NCBI RefSeq assembly: GCF_000219915.2 | Contig: NC_017964.1 | Location: forward strand, 4,092,001 to 4,156,000 | Source: Advenella kashmirensis WT001 | GTDB lineage: Bacteria; Pseudomonadota; Gammaproteobacteria; Burkholderiales; Burkholderiaceae_B | Reading direction: 5' to 3' | DNA: 64,000 nucleotides | Program-made: the position numbers and the translations under genes | Shown: positions 9,062 to 18,067 of the stretch, piece after piece | Layout: each line of letters starts with the position of its first letter | How positions within the stretch are numbered: position 1 is the first letter of the stretch | Notes under the pieces: generated by a model | Database searches by the model: none | What the model was told of the DNA's origin: nothing | The model's input: the letters and a program-made list of their open reading frames with translations, nothing else

Positions 9062-10042
9062 TCAGTCCAGCGAAATCCGGTTGTTTTCTATTACTGTCTT
9101 CCACTTGGCGCGATCCTCGTCAACAAACTGGTCAACCTGATGCTGCGCGCGCGGTTGCTGAACATAAAGGCCCAGTGTCTCGAACCGTTTCTGAAATGAT
9201 TCATTCTTTAGTGTGGTGTCAATCGCCATCCGAAGAGCGTCCACGACAGTGTCGGGCGTGCTTTTGGGCACGGCAATACCGAACCAGGTTGAGGCCTGAT
9301 AGTTGGTCTTGCCGATTTCCGATACGCTGGGCACATCAGGAAGGACATCAAGACGCTTGGGCGAGGTGACGGCCAGCGCCTTGATTTTTCCGTCCTTGAT
9401 GAGCGGCAGTGAAGTGCTGATCACGTCGATCATCAATTGCGTATCATTGCTCATGAGAGACGTCAACGCCGGCGCACTGCCATTATAGGGAACATGGGTT
9501 GCCTTGATGCCATATTGACCGAGCAATAATTCGGTGGCCAGGTGCAAAGGGTTGCCGTTTCCCACAGAAGCATAGTTAAGCTTACCTGGGTGCTGCTTGG
9601 CGTAGTCTACAAACTTTTGCATGCTATCCAGGCCGGATTTCTCATTTGTGATTACAACGAGTGGAATATCGGCAACGATGGAAACGATACGGTAATCGCG
9701 TTCGGGATCATAGGGAAACTTCTTGTAAAGCAGGGGGTTAAGCACCATGCTTGAATTGCTTGCCAGAAAAAGGGTATAGCCATCGGCAGGCGAGCGTGCC
9801 ACCTGGGTTGCGCCTATTTTGGTGCTGGCCCCCGGCTTATTTTCCACTACCACCGCCTGCCCTAGTGCCTGACCCATGTTCTGCGCCAGCGCTCGCGCCA
9901 GTTGGTCTGCCGCGCCTGCCGGTGTGTACGGCACAACCAGTTTGATGGGCTTCTCGGGATAAGCGGCCCAGGCTGGCGCAGCCACGCCCAGGCCGAACGT
10001 AGCGGTAGCTGCAATAATGATGTTTGCAATGCGTTGATTCAT
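9062..10042 (-). CDS. Bug/TctC-family substrate-binding protein, copy 3
   Basis: Intact 326-residue periplasmic binding protein. It has a signal peptide (NIIIAATATFGLGVAAPAWA), the family motif KPIKLVVPYTPAGAADQLAR, NKPGASTKIGATQVARSPADG and PGKLNYASVGNGNPLHLA. It differs clearly from the two neighbouring Bug paralogues and resembles the more common Bordetella-type Bug proteins, so it may bind a different ligand. A strong AAGGAGA Shine-Dalgarno sequence precedes the start. It lies 68 bp downstream of the acyl-CoA synthetase gene on the same strand, which suggests that the imported ligand is the acid activated there. That link is inference from position. Confidence 0.9.
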   Translation of the reverse strand: MNQRIANIIIAATATFGLGVAAPAWAAYPEKPIKLVVPYTPAGAADQLARALAQNMGQALGQAVVVENKPGASTKIGATQVARSPADGYTLFLASNSSMVLNPLLYKKFPYDPERDYRIVSIVADIPLVVITNEKSGLDSMQKFVDYAKQHPGKLNYASVGNGNPLHLATELLLGQYGIKATHVPYNGSAPALTSLMSNDTQLMIDVISTSLPLIKDGKIKALAVTSPKRLDVLPDVPSVSEIGKTNYQASTWFGIAVPKSTPDTVVDALRMAIDTTLKNESFQKRFETLGLYVQQPRAQHQVDQFVDEDRAKWKTVIENNRISLD

Positions 10043-10110
10043 GAACAGTCTCCTTGGTTATTCGTTTTTGCCACTTATCGGGCTTTTTCCATCACACAAT
10101 GACAGTTGTA

Positions 10111-11622
10111 TTAGACTTTGCGGCTGTGGCCAGCCCAGTATTTATCGCGTAGCAAGCGCTTGTATATTTTTCCGGAATCATCCCTGGGCAAGGCTGCATC
10201 GATTAGGAACTGGCGCGGAACCTTGAATTTGGCCATGCGCGCCTGCAACCAGCTTGCGATCGCCTGGGTGTCCAGCGTTTGACCGGCTTGCGGTTGTACA
10301 AACGCAAGCAGCGACTCGCCAAATTCGGCATCGGGAACACCGATAACCGCACAATCGGCGATGCCCTCATATTGCAAGAGCTGGTGTTCGACTTCTGCAG
10401 GATAGATATTGACCCCACCGGAGATCACCATGTCGGATTTGCGGTCGCAGACAAATAAGAAGCCATCGTCGTCCAGGTAACCGATATCTCCCAGGCTGAT
10501 CAGTCCGTCTTTATCGATGTCGTTGCGTGCCTGCGGATTATTGCGGTAATGAAAATCAGCATATGCCGGTTGCCGGACATAAATATAACCGGCGACACCG
10601 GGTGCGCACTCGCTGCCGTCCTCGTCGTAAATTCTGATCACGGCCTCACCCGCCGGCATGCCTGCACTACCCGGCTTTGCCAGTGCCTGATGCGAATCCA
10701 GCAATGTAATCAGGCCTGCCTCGCTGGATGCATAGGTTTCATACACAATAGGGCCTAACCACTCGATCATTGCCCGCTTGATGTCCGGCGCACAAGGGGC
10801 TCCGGTGGAAGCAATAAAGCGCAGGGAACTGAGGTCATAGCGCTGGCGCAACTGCTGGTCCAGCTTGAGCATACGCACATACATGATCGGAACAAGATAC
10901 AGTACTTCAATGCGATACGCCTGCACCAGTTGCAGCACTTCCAGTGGATCGAATCGGTCTGTCACTACAAAGGTATCGCACATTTGCAATGCATTCTGGG
11001 CAAACAGACTGGGCGCACTGTGATAAATAGGTGCCGGCAACAATGCCCTGCACCCTTGGGCCAGGCCGAACGTTTGCTGCAGCAACTTTTGCGCCGCCTG
11101 CTTGCGATCTGCGGCAATCTCCGGGGGAAACACATGTCGTACCACACCCTTTGGCTTGCCGGTCGTGCCGGAGGTGTAGGCCATGTGCCCACGCGGCGCA
11201 TCGGCAAATTGGTCACTTTCAGAGAACCCATCGCGCCAGCTGGCATAGGGCAACGGCGCGTTCGCCTGGCCAGTGCACGCAGGATGTTCATCCACGATCA
11301 ACACGAGCATGGATGGCGGCACGACTGCTTGTATGCGATCCCAAAAATCGGCATGCACAATAAGCAATCGCGCACCGCTATCGCCAAGCAAAAAACCAAC
11401 CTCGGCAGCGGCAAAATGCCAGTTGATGGGGCAATATGTCGTGCCGACCTGCCTGCTGGCATCAATGGACTCCAGAAAGGCTTCGCTATTGCGCAACATG
11501 ATCGCAAACGTGTCGCCTGGTTTCAGACCAAGTGCGCGCAGGCCGGATGCCAGCCGGCGGGCTCGCGACTGATGCGCTGCCTTGCTGGTTTTTCTGTCCT
11601 GGATAACAATTATCGGTTCCAT
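10111..11622 (-). CDS. AMP-binding acyl-CoA synthetase
   Basis: 503-residue member of the ANL superfamily, which forms an acyl-adenylate and then an acyl-CoA. The P-loop-like A3 motif YTSGTTGKPKGVV is at about residue 150. Later come YETYASSEAGL (A5), GDIGYLDDDGFLFVCDRKSDMVISGG (A7/A8) and the C-terminal catalytic lysine region DDSGKIYKRLLRD (A10). AAGGAG lies six bases before the start. It begins 9 bp after the stop of the SDR gene upstream, so the two form an operon. The chain-length or aromatic specificity is not readable. The active-site elements look complete. Confidence 0.9.
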   Translation of the reverse strand: MEPIIVIQDRKTSKAAHQSRARRLASGLRALGLKPGDTFAIMLRNSEAFLESIDASRQVGTTYCPINWHFAAAEVGFLLGDSGARLLIVHADFWDRIQAVVPPSMLVLIVDEHPACTGQANAPLPYASWRDGFSESDQFADAPRGHMAYTSGTTGKPKGVVRHVFPPEIAADRKQAAQKLLQQTFGLAQGCRALLPAPIYHSAPSLFAQNALQMCDTFVVTDRFDPLEVLQLVQAYRIEVLYLVPIMYVRMLKLDQQLRQRYDLSSLRFIASTGAPCAPDIKRAMIEWLGPIVYETYASSEAGLITLLDSHQALAKPGSAGMPAGEAVIRIYDEDGSECAPGVAGYIYVRQPAYADFHYRNNPQARNDIDKDGLISLGDIGYLDDDGFLFVCDRKSDMVISGGVNIYPAEVEHQLLQYEGIADCAVIGVPDAEFGESLLAFVQPQAGQTLDTQAIASWLQARMAKFKVPRQFLIDAALPRDDSGKIYKRLLRDKYWAGHSRKV

Positions 11623-11631
11623 TGGCGCTCC

Positions 11632-12516
11632 TTAGCTTTGCGCAACGGATGCCGTTCGCGCCTGGATACGTTCACGGGCAACCTGCCAGTCGTTTTTATC
11701 CCATTCGAAATACTGCTTGAAGTACGCACCGTTAGCCAGCCAGTCACCACCGTCCAGGGCGATGGTCTGGCCGTTGAGCCAGCTGTTTTCCGGGCATAGT
11801 AAAAAGGTGGCCAGATTGGCAATGTCGCTGAACTGGCCAAGGCGTTGCATGGGATTCTGACTAACCAGCGCATCAGTGTTGCTCTCGGTAGGACGCAGCC
11901 TTGCCGATGCTCCTTCTGTTGGAATCACTCCCGGGGCGATGGCATTGAATCGAATACCGTGGCGCCCCCATTCGATGGCCAGCGATTTGGTCATGGTGTC
12001 GACTGCGGACTTGGACATGGCCGAAGGCACGACAAAAGGCGACCCGGTCCAGACCCAGGTGACAACGATAGATACCACTGAACCGGGATGCTGCGTAGCA
12101 ATCCAGCGTTTGCCAACCGCCTGGGTGACATAGAATGTGCCATTGAGCACCGTTTCGGTTATCGCCTTGAAACCATTGATTGAAATATCCTCGGTCGGAC
12201 AAATGAAATTCCCGGCCGCATTGTTGATTAATGCGTCTACGCCGCCATGCTCGTCCCAGATTTGCTGAACCATTTGGTCAACTTTGTCTGAGTTCCGGAT
12301 ATCGACCGAATGAACAAAAACACGGCTGTCCGGAAAACTCGCCTGCAGATTGGCTGCGGCCTTTTCCAGTACGTGCTGGCGGCGCCCGCAAAGATGCACC
12401 TGTGCGCCAAGGCTGACCAGCTTTTCGGCCATGGCCAGACCCAGGCCGGTACCGCCTCCCGTTACCAGCACGCGCTGACCCTGAAATAGATTGTCTGAAA
12501 AAATTTGGTTTTGCAT
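11632..12516 (-). CDS. SDR-family oxidoreductase, dienoyl-CoA reductase-like
   Basis: Short-chain dehydrogenase with the cofactor motif TGGGTGLGLAMAEKL near residue 18, the adenine-ribose segment CGRRQ and NNAAGNF near residue 95. The C-terminal part reads SKSAVDTMTKSLAIEWGRHGIRFNAIAPGVIPTEG. The usual catalytic Tyr-x3-Lys is not obvious: the matching segment reads VPSAMSKSAV, with Ser where Tyr is expected. That is typical of 2,4-dienoyl-CoA reductase-type SDRs, which lack the tyrosine. I start at the ATG at 12516, which has AGGAGA upstream; an upstream in-frame extension would run into the divergent regulator's promoter. It is co-transcribed with the acyl-CoA synthetase gene, suggesting beta-oxidation of an unsaturated acid. 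Confidence 0.85.
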   Translation of the reverse strand: MQNQIFSDNLFQGQRVLVTGGGTGLGLAMAEKLVSLGAQVHLCGRRQHVLEKAAANLQASFPDSRVFVHSVDIRNSDKVDQMVQQIWDEHGGVDALINNAAGNFICPTEDISINGFKAITETVLNGTFYVTQAVGKRWIATQHPGSVVSIVVTWVWTGSPFVVPSAMSKSAVDTMTKSLAIEWGRHGIRFNAIAPGVIPTEGASARLRPTESNTDALVSQNPMQRLGQFSDIANLATFLLCPENSWLNGQTIALDGGDWLANGAYFKQYFEWDKNDWQVARERIQARTASVAQS

Positions 12517-12658
12517 AGTTGTCTCCTGTGCAATTGAGTGTAGCAATGTCATCTGCTGGAAACAATGCGGATAAATAGCTAATATATGTTTCCTGTGAGT
12601 TGACAATAACAATACGGATATTTCGTCTGAAATTCGACCGAAAAGGAGAAGGAACAGA
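12517..12658. promoter_or_regulatory. Divergent promoter region, SDR operon / LysR gene
   Basis: 142 bp between divergent starts, AT-rich around 12570-12625. It is expected to hold the operator of the LysR protein encoded to the right. No clear T-N11-A palindrome was picked out by eye. Confidence 0.35.
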
Positions 12659-13582
12659 ATGGACAACTACAGTGAGCTGGACCTGAATCTGATCCGTCTG
12701 TTTGTGACGATCATTGACACCGGCACGCTCAGCGAGGCGGCAAAACGCCATCACATTACCAAGTCACATGTGAGCAAGAGCCTGAAGCGACTGGAAGCAC
12801 AGTTAAATACCCAGCTGATTCGCAGATCAACCCGGCGCCTGGAGCTCACCCAGCAGGGTGAAGTGCTGTACCAGCACGGACTGGGCATATTGCGTGAACT
12901 GGAAGCCGCAACCAACCAAATGTTGATGCTGGGTGCAGAACCGACAGGCACCGTAAGACTGAGTGTGCCAACCGGCTTGGGGGAGCTCATCTTGCAGCCG
13001 ATTTTGATTGATTTCAAAAAAGCCTATCCGCGGCTTAATCTGCAAATCATGTTTTCGAATCGCGTAAACGATCTGATTGAATCGCGGGTGGATGTTGCCT
13101 TGCGGGTCGTGGCCGAGCCGCCCCAGGATTATGTCGCAAAAAAAATATGCGATGTGCAATGGCGCATGTGCGCCTCTCCGGGTTATCTGGCTGCACATAG
13201 TAAAGCAGCGCAAGACCCCCAGCAGATCGCACAACTGCAATTCATTTGCTCATCTAACCGGCGTTTCCACGAGCAGATCATATTGGAGAACGGTGAGACT
13301 GCCACAAGGCTCAAGCTACAGCCCGGCCTGCAATCGGAGAACTTCCGCTTTTTACTCACAGCCGCCAAAAACGATCTTGGGGTCGCGCTATTGCCCAGTT
13401 ACGTTGTTGCGCGCGATGTAGCCGAGGGCAATCTGCAATTGGTATTGCCTCAATATCGGATAGGCGGTATTGACGCGACACTTTATATCCTGACAACAGC
13501 CAGACCACACTTGGCATCGGCTGCCATTAAGACACTCACGCAATACCTGCAGGCCCAGCTCAAAACAGTGTTCGGTAAATGA
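12659..13582 (+). CDS. LysR-type transcriptional regulator
   Basis: Intact 307-residue regulator. The N-terminal winged helix is LDLNLIRLFVTIIDTGTLSE, then RHHITKSHVSKSLKRLEAQL and LIRRSTRRLELTQQGE. The effector domain begins near residue 95 (GTVRLSVPTGLGELILQPIL) and has the LysR-typical DVALRVV. A strong AAGGAG Shine-Dalgarno sequence precedes the start. It is divergent from the SDR/acyl-CoA synthetase operon and is probably its regulator. The effector would be an intermediate of that pathway, perhaps a CoA ester; this is inference. Confidence 0.92.
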   Translation: MDNYSELDLNLIRLFVTIIDTGTLSEAAKRHHITKSHVSKSLKRLEAQLNTQLIRRSTRRLELTQQGEVLYQHGLGILRELEAATNQMLMLGAEPTGTVRLSVPTGLGELILQPILIDFKKAYPRLNLQIMFSNRVNDLIESRVDVALRVVAEPPQDYVAKKICDVQWRMCASPGYLAAHSKAAQDPQQIAQLQFICSSNRRFHEQIILENGETATRLKLQPGLQSENFRFLLTAAKNDLGVALLPSYVVARDVAEGNLQLVLPQYRIGGIDATLYILTTARPHLASAAIKTLTQYLQAQLKTVFGK

Positions 13583-13615
13583 GGGCGAGCAGGCGCAGTG
13601 CAAAAGCGATCCGCG

Positions 13616-14368
13616 TTACGCCACGCTCAGGCCGCCATCGACCGCCAGCACCTGCCCGGTGACCCAGCCGGACTCGGCAGAAGCAAGCGCAACAATCCAG
13701 CCGGCCACATCTGTGGGTAGCCCGCGCCTGCCCAACGGAATGCGGGCACGCTCATCGGCTTTGACGCTCTCTATCTGCTCAGCAGACAACTGCATTCTTT
13801 CAGCCAGAAAATCCGTTTCTGTCGGTCCTGCCGCAACAGCGTTCACGCGTATGCCATCGGGCGCCAGCTCAAGTGCCCAGCAACGCGTCATATGTTCAAG
13901 TGCTGCCTTGCTGGCGGCGTAATGCGAGAGTGCCGATGCAGCCTTGTGGCCAAAGGTGCTGGACACATTGATGATACTGCCCGCCGACTGCTTCAGGTGC
14001 GGCAATGCGGCGGTGGCCAGCAAAGACGGGCCGATAACGTTGACCGAAAATATGTCGCTGATCTGCTCGGCTCCGGCTTCTGACAACGGCAGGATTGCGC
14101 CAGCGCCTGCATTGTTGACCAGCACGTCCAGACGTCCATGGCGACGTATGACTTGATCGATGGTTTGCACGGCATCGCCTGGCTTGCCGGCGTCTGCCAC
14201 CAGATACTCAATGCCCGGGACGGTCTGCGCAGACTGCGCCAGGGCAGCTTGCCTGCGTCCGGTAATAATAACCTGAGCGCCGCCAGCGGCAAATTTTGCA
14301 GCGGCTGCAAGACCGATGCCTGCGCCGCCACCGGTGATCAGTACAACCTTGTTTTCGAATTGATTCAT
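13616..14368 (-). CDS. SDR-family oxidoreductase
   Basis: Classical short-chain dehydrogenase of about 250 residues with TGGGAGIGLAAAAKF (cofactor), TGRRQAAL, NNAGAG near residue 85, the active-site serine in INVSSTFGHK, and the catalytic YAASKAALEHM. The C-terminus GWVTGQVLAVDGGLSVA is family-typical. I prefer the start at 14368 (MNQFENKVVL), which has a GAG seven bases upstream. A second ATG five codons earlier (14383) has no ribosome-binding site. It is convergent to the LysR gene and followed upstream by an OsmC-like gene on the same strand. The substrate is unknown. Confidence 0.88.
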   Translation of the reverse strand: MNQFENKVVLITGGGAGIGLAAAAKFAAGGAQVIITGRRQAALAQSAQTVPGIEYLVADAGKPGDAVQTIDQVIRRHGRLDVLVNNAGAGAILPLSEAGAEQISDIFSVNVIGPSLLATAALPHLKQSAGSIINVSSTFGHKAASALSHYAASKAALEHMTRCWALELAPDGIRVNAVAAGPTETDFLAERMQLSAEQIESVKADERARIPLGRRGLPTDVAGWIVALASAESGWVTGQVLAVDGGLSVA

Positions 14369-14426
14369 CGTTTTACTCAACATAAAAAAGGGGTGAATGG
14401 GCCGGCTGGACAGGAAAGACGCGCTG

Positions 14427-14942
14427 TTAGCGCTCAGCTGTTTCGTCCAGGCAAGCCAGCGCGACAGTATTGGTAATGCCGTGTCGCGCCATTTTTGTAT
14501 ATGGACAGAATCGCTCTGTATTGCGCACCAGTTCCTGCGCGAGGGTTCGCTCTACCCCAGGCAGACGAATACAGGTGTACGCAGTCAGCATAAACAGGCC
14601 ATCGACCGGGTCGCGGCTGAAGTCGACCGTTACCTGCACAGAACTGCCGGGGATAGAAATGCCTGAGCGAGCGGCCAGCAGGCTTAGCGCGCCATGAAAA
14701 CAGGCGGCATAGCCGGCCGCGAATAACTGCTCCGGATTGGTTCCCCCGCCCGGCCCACCAAGCGCGGCAGGCAGGCGCAAATGCAGGTCTAGATTGCCAT
14801 CATCGGAGCGGGCAACGCCCGAGGCGCGTCCGTGCCCGGCATCGCCACCCGTTACAGTCACGCAAGTGGAATACAGCGTCCTGGCTTCGCGCCCATGGTA
14901 GACGTCGAGCAAGGATAAAGACGGCGGTTGCAGATCAGCCAT
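14427..14942 (-). CDS. OsmC/Ohr-family peroxiredoxin-like protein
   Basis: 171 residues with both redox cysteines of the Ohr type. The first is in NPEQLFAAGYAACFHGAL near residue 80 and the second in ERFCPYTKMARHG near residue 150. Ohr proteins reduce organic hydroperoxides with these thiols. It is slightly longer than the usual ~140 residues because of an N-terminal extension (MADLQPPSLSLLDVYHG). It lies between an SDR and an NmrA-like gene on the same strand, near the AhpD-like gene of the sigma-factor cluster, so a shared oxidative-stress role is plausible. Confidence 0.85.
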   Translation of the reverse strand: MADLQPPSLSLLDVYHGREARTLYSTCVTVTGGDAGHGRASGVARSDDGNLDLHLRLPAALGGPGGGTNPEQLFAAGYAACFHGALSLLAARSGISIPGSSVQVTVDFSRDPVDGLFMLTAYTCIRLPGVERTLAQELVRNTERFCPYTKMARHGITNTVALACLDETAER

Positions 14943-14963
14943 GCGAATTGAGGGGTGCGCTAG

Positions 14964-15722
14964 TTATGTCGACAACTGTGATTGAGCGAACCAGGCATCA
15001 AAATTCACCGTTCCAAGACGCGGATTGGCCGTGCCTGGAATAAGGGAATTTTCGCTGAGCCGGGCGCCGAAATACAGCGCCTGTGCATCTTCCACCACTG
15101 TGCGCGAATCGGCGCTTGCCTGCAGGTAACGCTGCACCATATGTGAAAACTTTGTGCATTCGGGACCGGCAATTTCCACGCTCCCATTGCTCGGCGCACC
15201 GAGCGCATAGTCCACCACTGCCGCAGCCACGTCATCCGACGCGATAGGCTGGAAAAGCGCCGGAGAGATACGCACGGTCTGACCTTCGCCGCCTGCCTGC
15301 GCAATACTGCGCAGGAACTCAAAAAACTGCGTTGACTGCACAATGGTATAAGGAATGCCCGATTCGCGTATCAGCTTCTCCTGTACCAGCTTGCCACGAA
15401 AATAGCCGCTTTCAGTCAATTTCTCAGTGCCCACCACAGATAATGCCAGGTGGTGCTGTACACCAGCAGCGCGCTCGGCGGCAAGCAGGTTACGCCCGGA
15501 TGTTTCAAAGAATGCGAGCACATCCTGATCTGCAAACGATGGGGAATTGGCAAGATCGATGACGATACTGGTGTCTTGCATGGCTTGCGCCAGGCCTTCA
15601 CCCGTGATGGTATTGATTCCTGTTGACGGTGCTGCCGCAATGACCTGATGCCCTTGTGCCTGCAGCGTATTAACGACTTTGGTACCGATAAGGCCGGTGC
15701 CGCCGATGACGACGATTTTCAT
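14964..15722 (-). CDS. NmrA/NAD(P)-binding family protein (atypical SDR)
   Basis: 252 residues with the N-terminal nucleotide-binding motif VIGGTGLIGTKVV and a fold of the NmrA/YlbE kind. Features include LALSVVGTEKLTESGYFRGKLVQEKLIRESGIPYTIVQSTQFFEF and SDDVAAAVVDYAL, which are shared with many small NAD(P)H-binding sensors and quinone reductases. AGGAG lies just before the start. Oxidoreductase/epimerase genes of this type are among the known genomic partners of ECF41 sigma factors, and one is encoded 2.3 kb away, so this gene may belong to that regulon. The reaction is unknown. Confidence 0.8.
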   Translation of the reverse strand: MKIVVIGGTGLIGTKVVNTLQAQGHQVIAAAPSTGINTITGEGLAQAMQDTSIVIDLANSPSFADQDVLAFFETSGRNLLAAERAAGVQHHLALSVVGTEKLTESGYFRGKLVQEKLIRESGIPYTIVQSTQFFEFLRSIAQAGGEGQTVRISPALFQPIASDDVAAAVVDYALGAPSNGSVEIAGPECTKFSHMVQRYLQASADSRTVVEDAQALYFGARLSENSLIPGTANPRLGTVNFDAWFAQSQLST

Positions 15723-15833
15723 GGAATACTCCTGGCGTTGATGTATATGGCAAATTCTAGGGTGAAGCGTGATGTCGCGGTAGCGCCGCTAAAGGCCCCA
15801 TGGTGTTGCATCAGGCGCATCAATGGCAATGGA

Positions 15834-16925
15834 TCACGACGTGATCGGAGTTAGCGGCGCCTGCATGCAATTGAGGTCAAGCGCACGCGTGTGCTCGATA
15901 ATATGATCGACAAATACGCGAATTCTGGCCGGCAACTGCTTGCGGCTTAAATAGCAGACATAGTGACCGCCGTCATCAGGCGCATGCTGCGCCAGGCAGT
16001 GCTGCAATTGATGGTCCCTGAGCAAATCACACACCAGATACCCTGGGAGTTGGGCAATGCCCTGACCTTGCAGCACCGCCTGCAGCATCAGATCAAGATC
16101 ATTGAATGTATGCCGGGCTGGCAGCATACGTCGGTGAGGCAGACCGTCGATCTTGAATTCCCACTCCCTGATGCGGCCCAGGGCATTACGAAAATTTATA
16201 CAGCGATGGCTGCCCAGCTCGTCAACCTGGCGTGGCAGACCATAAGCCTGTGCGTAGGCGGGGGAAGCGCAAACGAACATCTGCATCGGAACCAGCTGTC
16301 GTGCCACGATGTCGCTGTCCTGCATCCGGCCATCGCGAAAGGAAACGTCTATGCGATCGGTCATGAAGTCAGCAGGACGCACATCAAGTAGCAATTCAAG
16401 TGTGATAGCCGGATATTGGGCATGAAAGCTTGTCAGCAGCGGCGCAATTACTTTGCGTCCGAACCCGGGGCTCGCATGGATGCGCAGATGGCCTTGCGCC
16501 GGCCCATTGCGCAATTCCCGCAACTCTTCCAGTGCATGAACGATGCGCTCCACGCCAGGCTGGCAGTTCTCATAAAACAATTGGCCTTCCCGTGTCAGCG
16601 AGGTGCTGCGCGTCGTGCGCTGAAACAGACGCGTATCGAGCTGTGCTTCAAGTTTTTGTATACTGCGGCTGACTGCCGAGCGGCCAATGCCCAGCCGGTC
16701 TGCCGCTCGGGAAAAACTGCCTTCGTTGGCAACAGCCAGAAAAGCCACTACCCCAGCGTAGCTGGTCACAAAGCTGTTGGCAAGCGCGTCGGCGCGGGGG
16801 CCGGGCGTACTGGTTCGCTCTGCATTGGAAGAAAGGTCGGAGTATCCATACTGAACAAGACGTATGAACACCACGGTTTGTGACAGCAATTGCCGCCTTT
16901 GCGCCATTATTACAATTGCTTGCAA
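15834..16925 (-). CDS. LysR-type transcriptional regulator
   Basis: The DNA-binding region is VVAFLAVANEGSFSRAADRLGIGRSAVSRSIQKLEAQL, then RLFQRTTRSTSLTREGQ, and it continues into an effector domain (GHLRIHASPGFGRKVIAPLLTSF). The open frame reaches back to 16925, giving 363 residues, about 50 more than a normal LysR. The first ~55 residues are probably not translated, and the true start may be a GTG or an unrecognised codon near residue 55; no convincing Shine-Dalgarno sequence decides it. The effector domain shows the DVSFRDGRM segment usual in the AaeR/DsdC-like subgroup. It is divergent from nothing: the next gene, the cupin, is on the same strand 8 bp upstream. Confidence 0.8.
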   Translation of the reverse strand: MQAIVIMAQRRQLLSQTVVFIRLVQYGYSDLSSNAERTSTPGPRADALANSFVTSYAGVVAFLAVANEGSFSRAADRLGIGRSAVSRSIQKLEAQLDTRLFQRTTRSTSLTREGQLFYENCQPGVERIVHALEELRELRNGPAQGHLRIHASPGFGRKVIAPLLTSFHAQYPAITLELLLDVRPADFMTDRIDVSFRDGRMQDSDIVARQLVPMQMFVCASPAYAQAYGLPRQVDELGSHRCINFRNALGRIREWEFKIDGLPHRRMLPARHTFNDLDLMLQAVLQGQGIAQLPGYLVCDLLRDHQLQHCLAQHAPDDGGHYVCYLSRKQLPARIRVFVDHIIEHTRALDLNCMQAPLTPITS

Positions 16926-16933
16926 CAGACAGG

Positions 16934-17305
16934 CTAATGCGTGGGGATAAAGAACGGGACGTTCTGGTCCTTCAATAACAACACAACGAATTTTGCCGGC
17001 TTGGTCTTGCTCGCATTGCGCCCAACGGTATGGATGTCATTTGGCCCTTCATAAAAGCTTTGGCCCGGCCCCAGCGTCACTGCCTTGCCTCCCTTGACCT
17101 GCATGACAATAGTGCCCTCTTGCACATAGACAAAGCTGTGAGCGTTATGCCGATGCACCGGATCTACCGCGCCCGGCGGGTAGTCCACAGTAATCATTAG
17201 CATTTCCTTGCCGGGATAGTCGGCCAGAGGTTGGGTCATGACCTTGTTGACCACCGCTGCGGGTGGTGCTGCCTGGGCACTGCCCGTATAGATCAGCGGG
17301 ATCAT
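16934..17305 (-). CDS. Cupin-domain protein, probably exported
   Basis: 123 residues with a single conserved cupin barrel. Motif 1 is VDPVHRHNAHSFVYVQEGTIVMQV (His-x-His ligands) and motif 2 is PGQSFYEGPNDIHTVGRN. The N-terminus (IPLIYTGSAQAAPPAA) looks like the end of a signal peptide with an Ala-x-Ala cleavage site but is short, so the true start may lie a few codons upstream. The reading frame upstream of 17305 offers no ATG before a stop. Small secreted cupins near AhpD-like genes are common. It is followed upstream by the AhpD-like gene and the ECF41 sigma gene on the same strand. Confidence 0.8.
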   Translation of the reverse strand: MIPLIYTGSAQAAPPAAVVNKVMTQPLADYPGKEMLMITVDYPPGAVDPVHRHNAHSFVYVQEGTIVMQVKGGKAVTLGPGQSFYEGPNDIHTVGRNASKTKPAKFVVLLLKDQNVPFFIPTH

Positions 17306-17409
17306 GATCAGGTAAGTGCGACATGTTTCAGATTAAGCATACAAGCGTTCCTAAAAACGGCCCGGGCATACAACCCTAATGCCGATCGGGTGAATGAAAG
17401 GAGCCCGGC

Positions 17410-17889
17410 TCAGGCAAGATTGGCCTTATCCAGACCAAACGCCTTGTCGGCAGAGCCGGGGACCGTCTTGAACGCAACATTGGCGCGATTCCATGCATTA
17501 ATAGCCATTACATCGAAGGTCAGGTCAGACAGTTCTTTTTCGCTCAGCTGTTCCCGCACCCGCTCATAGATATCGTCTGCGACGCCATGTTCGGGCAGCC
17601 TGGTCAGCACTTCGGTCCAGGCAAGCGCTGCCCGTTCGCGCGGCGCAAAAAGCGTGGACTCGCGCCACGTTGCCAAGTGATAAATACGCAACTCTCGTTC
17701 TCCATGGATGCGCGCCTCTTTAACATGCATATCCAGGCAAAATCCGCAACCATTGAGCTGAGAAGCACGAATCGAAACAAGGTCGCGAATCGATGTTTCT
17801 ATGGCACTGTTTGCCAGGGCGTTGCTAAATTCCATGAATTTTTTGAACAGTTCAGGCGATTGCTGAATATAGTTGATGCGCTGTGTCAT
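17410..17889 (-). CDS. Carboxymuconolactone decarboxylase / AhpD-like protein
   Basis: 159 residues, all-helical AhpD-like fold with the redox motif NGCGFCLDMHVKEAR (C-x2-C-x3-H). Family members act as alkylhydroperoxidases or decarboxylases. RERAALAWTEVLTRLPEHGV and the C-terminal NVAFKTVPGS match the COG2128 subgroup. I start at the ATG at 17889, which has GGAG five bases upstream, rather than at upstream in-frame codons. It lies 178 bp downstream of an ECF41-type sigma gene on the same strand. This pairing is the hallmark of ECF41 loci, so it is the most likely target of that sigma factor. Confidence 0.88.
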   Translation of the reverse strand: MTQRINYIQQSPELFKKFMEFSNALANSAIETSIRDLVSIRASQLNGCGFCLDMHVKEARIHGERELRIYHLATWRESTLFAPRERAALAWTEVLTRLPEHGVADDIYERVREQLSEKELSDLTFDVMAINAWNRANVAFKTVPGSADKAFGLDKANLA

Positions 17890-18067
17890 GATTGCTCCAG
17901 AGAGAAGGCAGCGCCACGGATGTTCGGGCACTGAATACGGCGGGAGGCCGAATAGCATCATCGTAGGCAATACGAGGGCAAGGCGGTAGGTAGGTAGAAG
18001 GGATCACCGTGTTGCCCGGCAGGCACCAAATCGCTGGTGAAGGCTGCACCGGAACTGCCGGCGACGA

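Noticed and set aside
17306..18067. ECF41 consensus promoter (TGTCACA...CGTC) upstream of the AhpD-like and cupin genes
   Set aside because: Only partial matches such as TGTCGCA without a correctly spaced CGTC were found.
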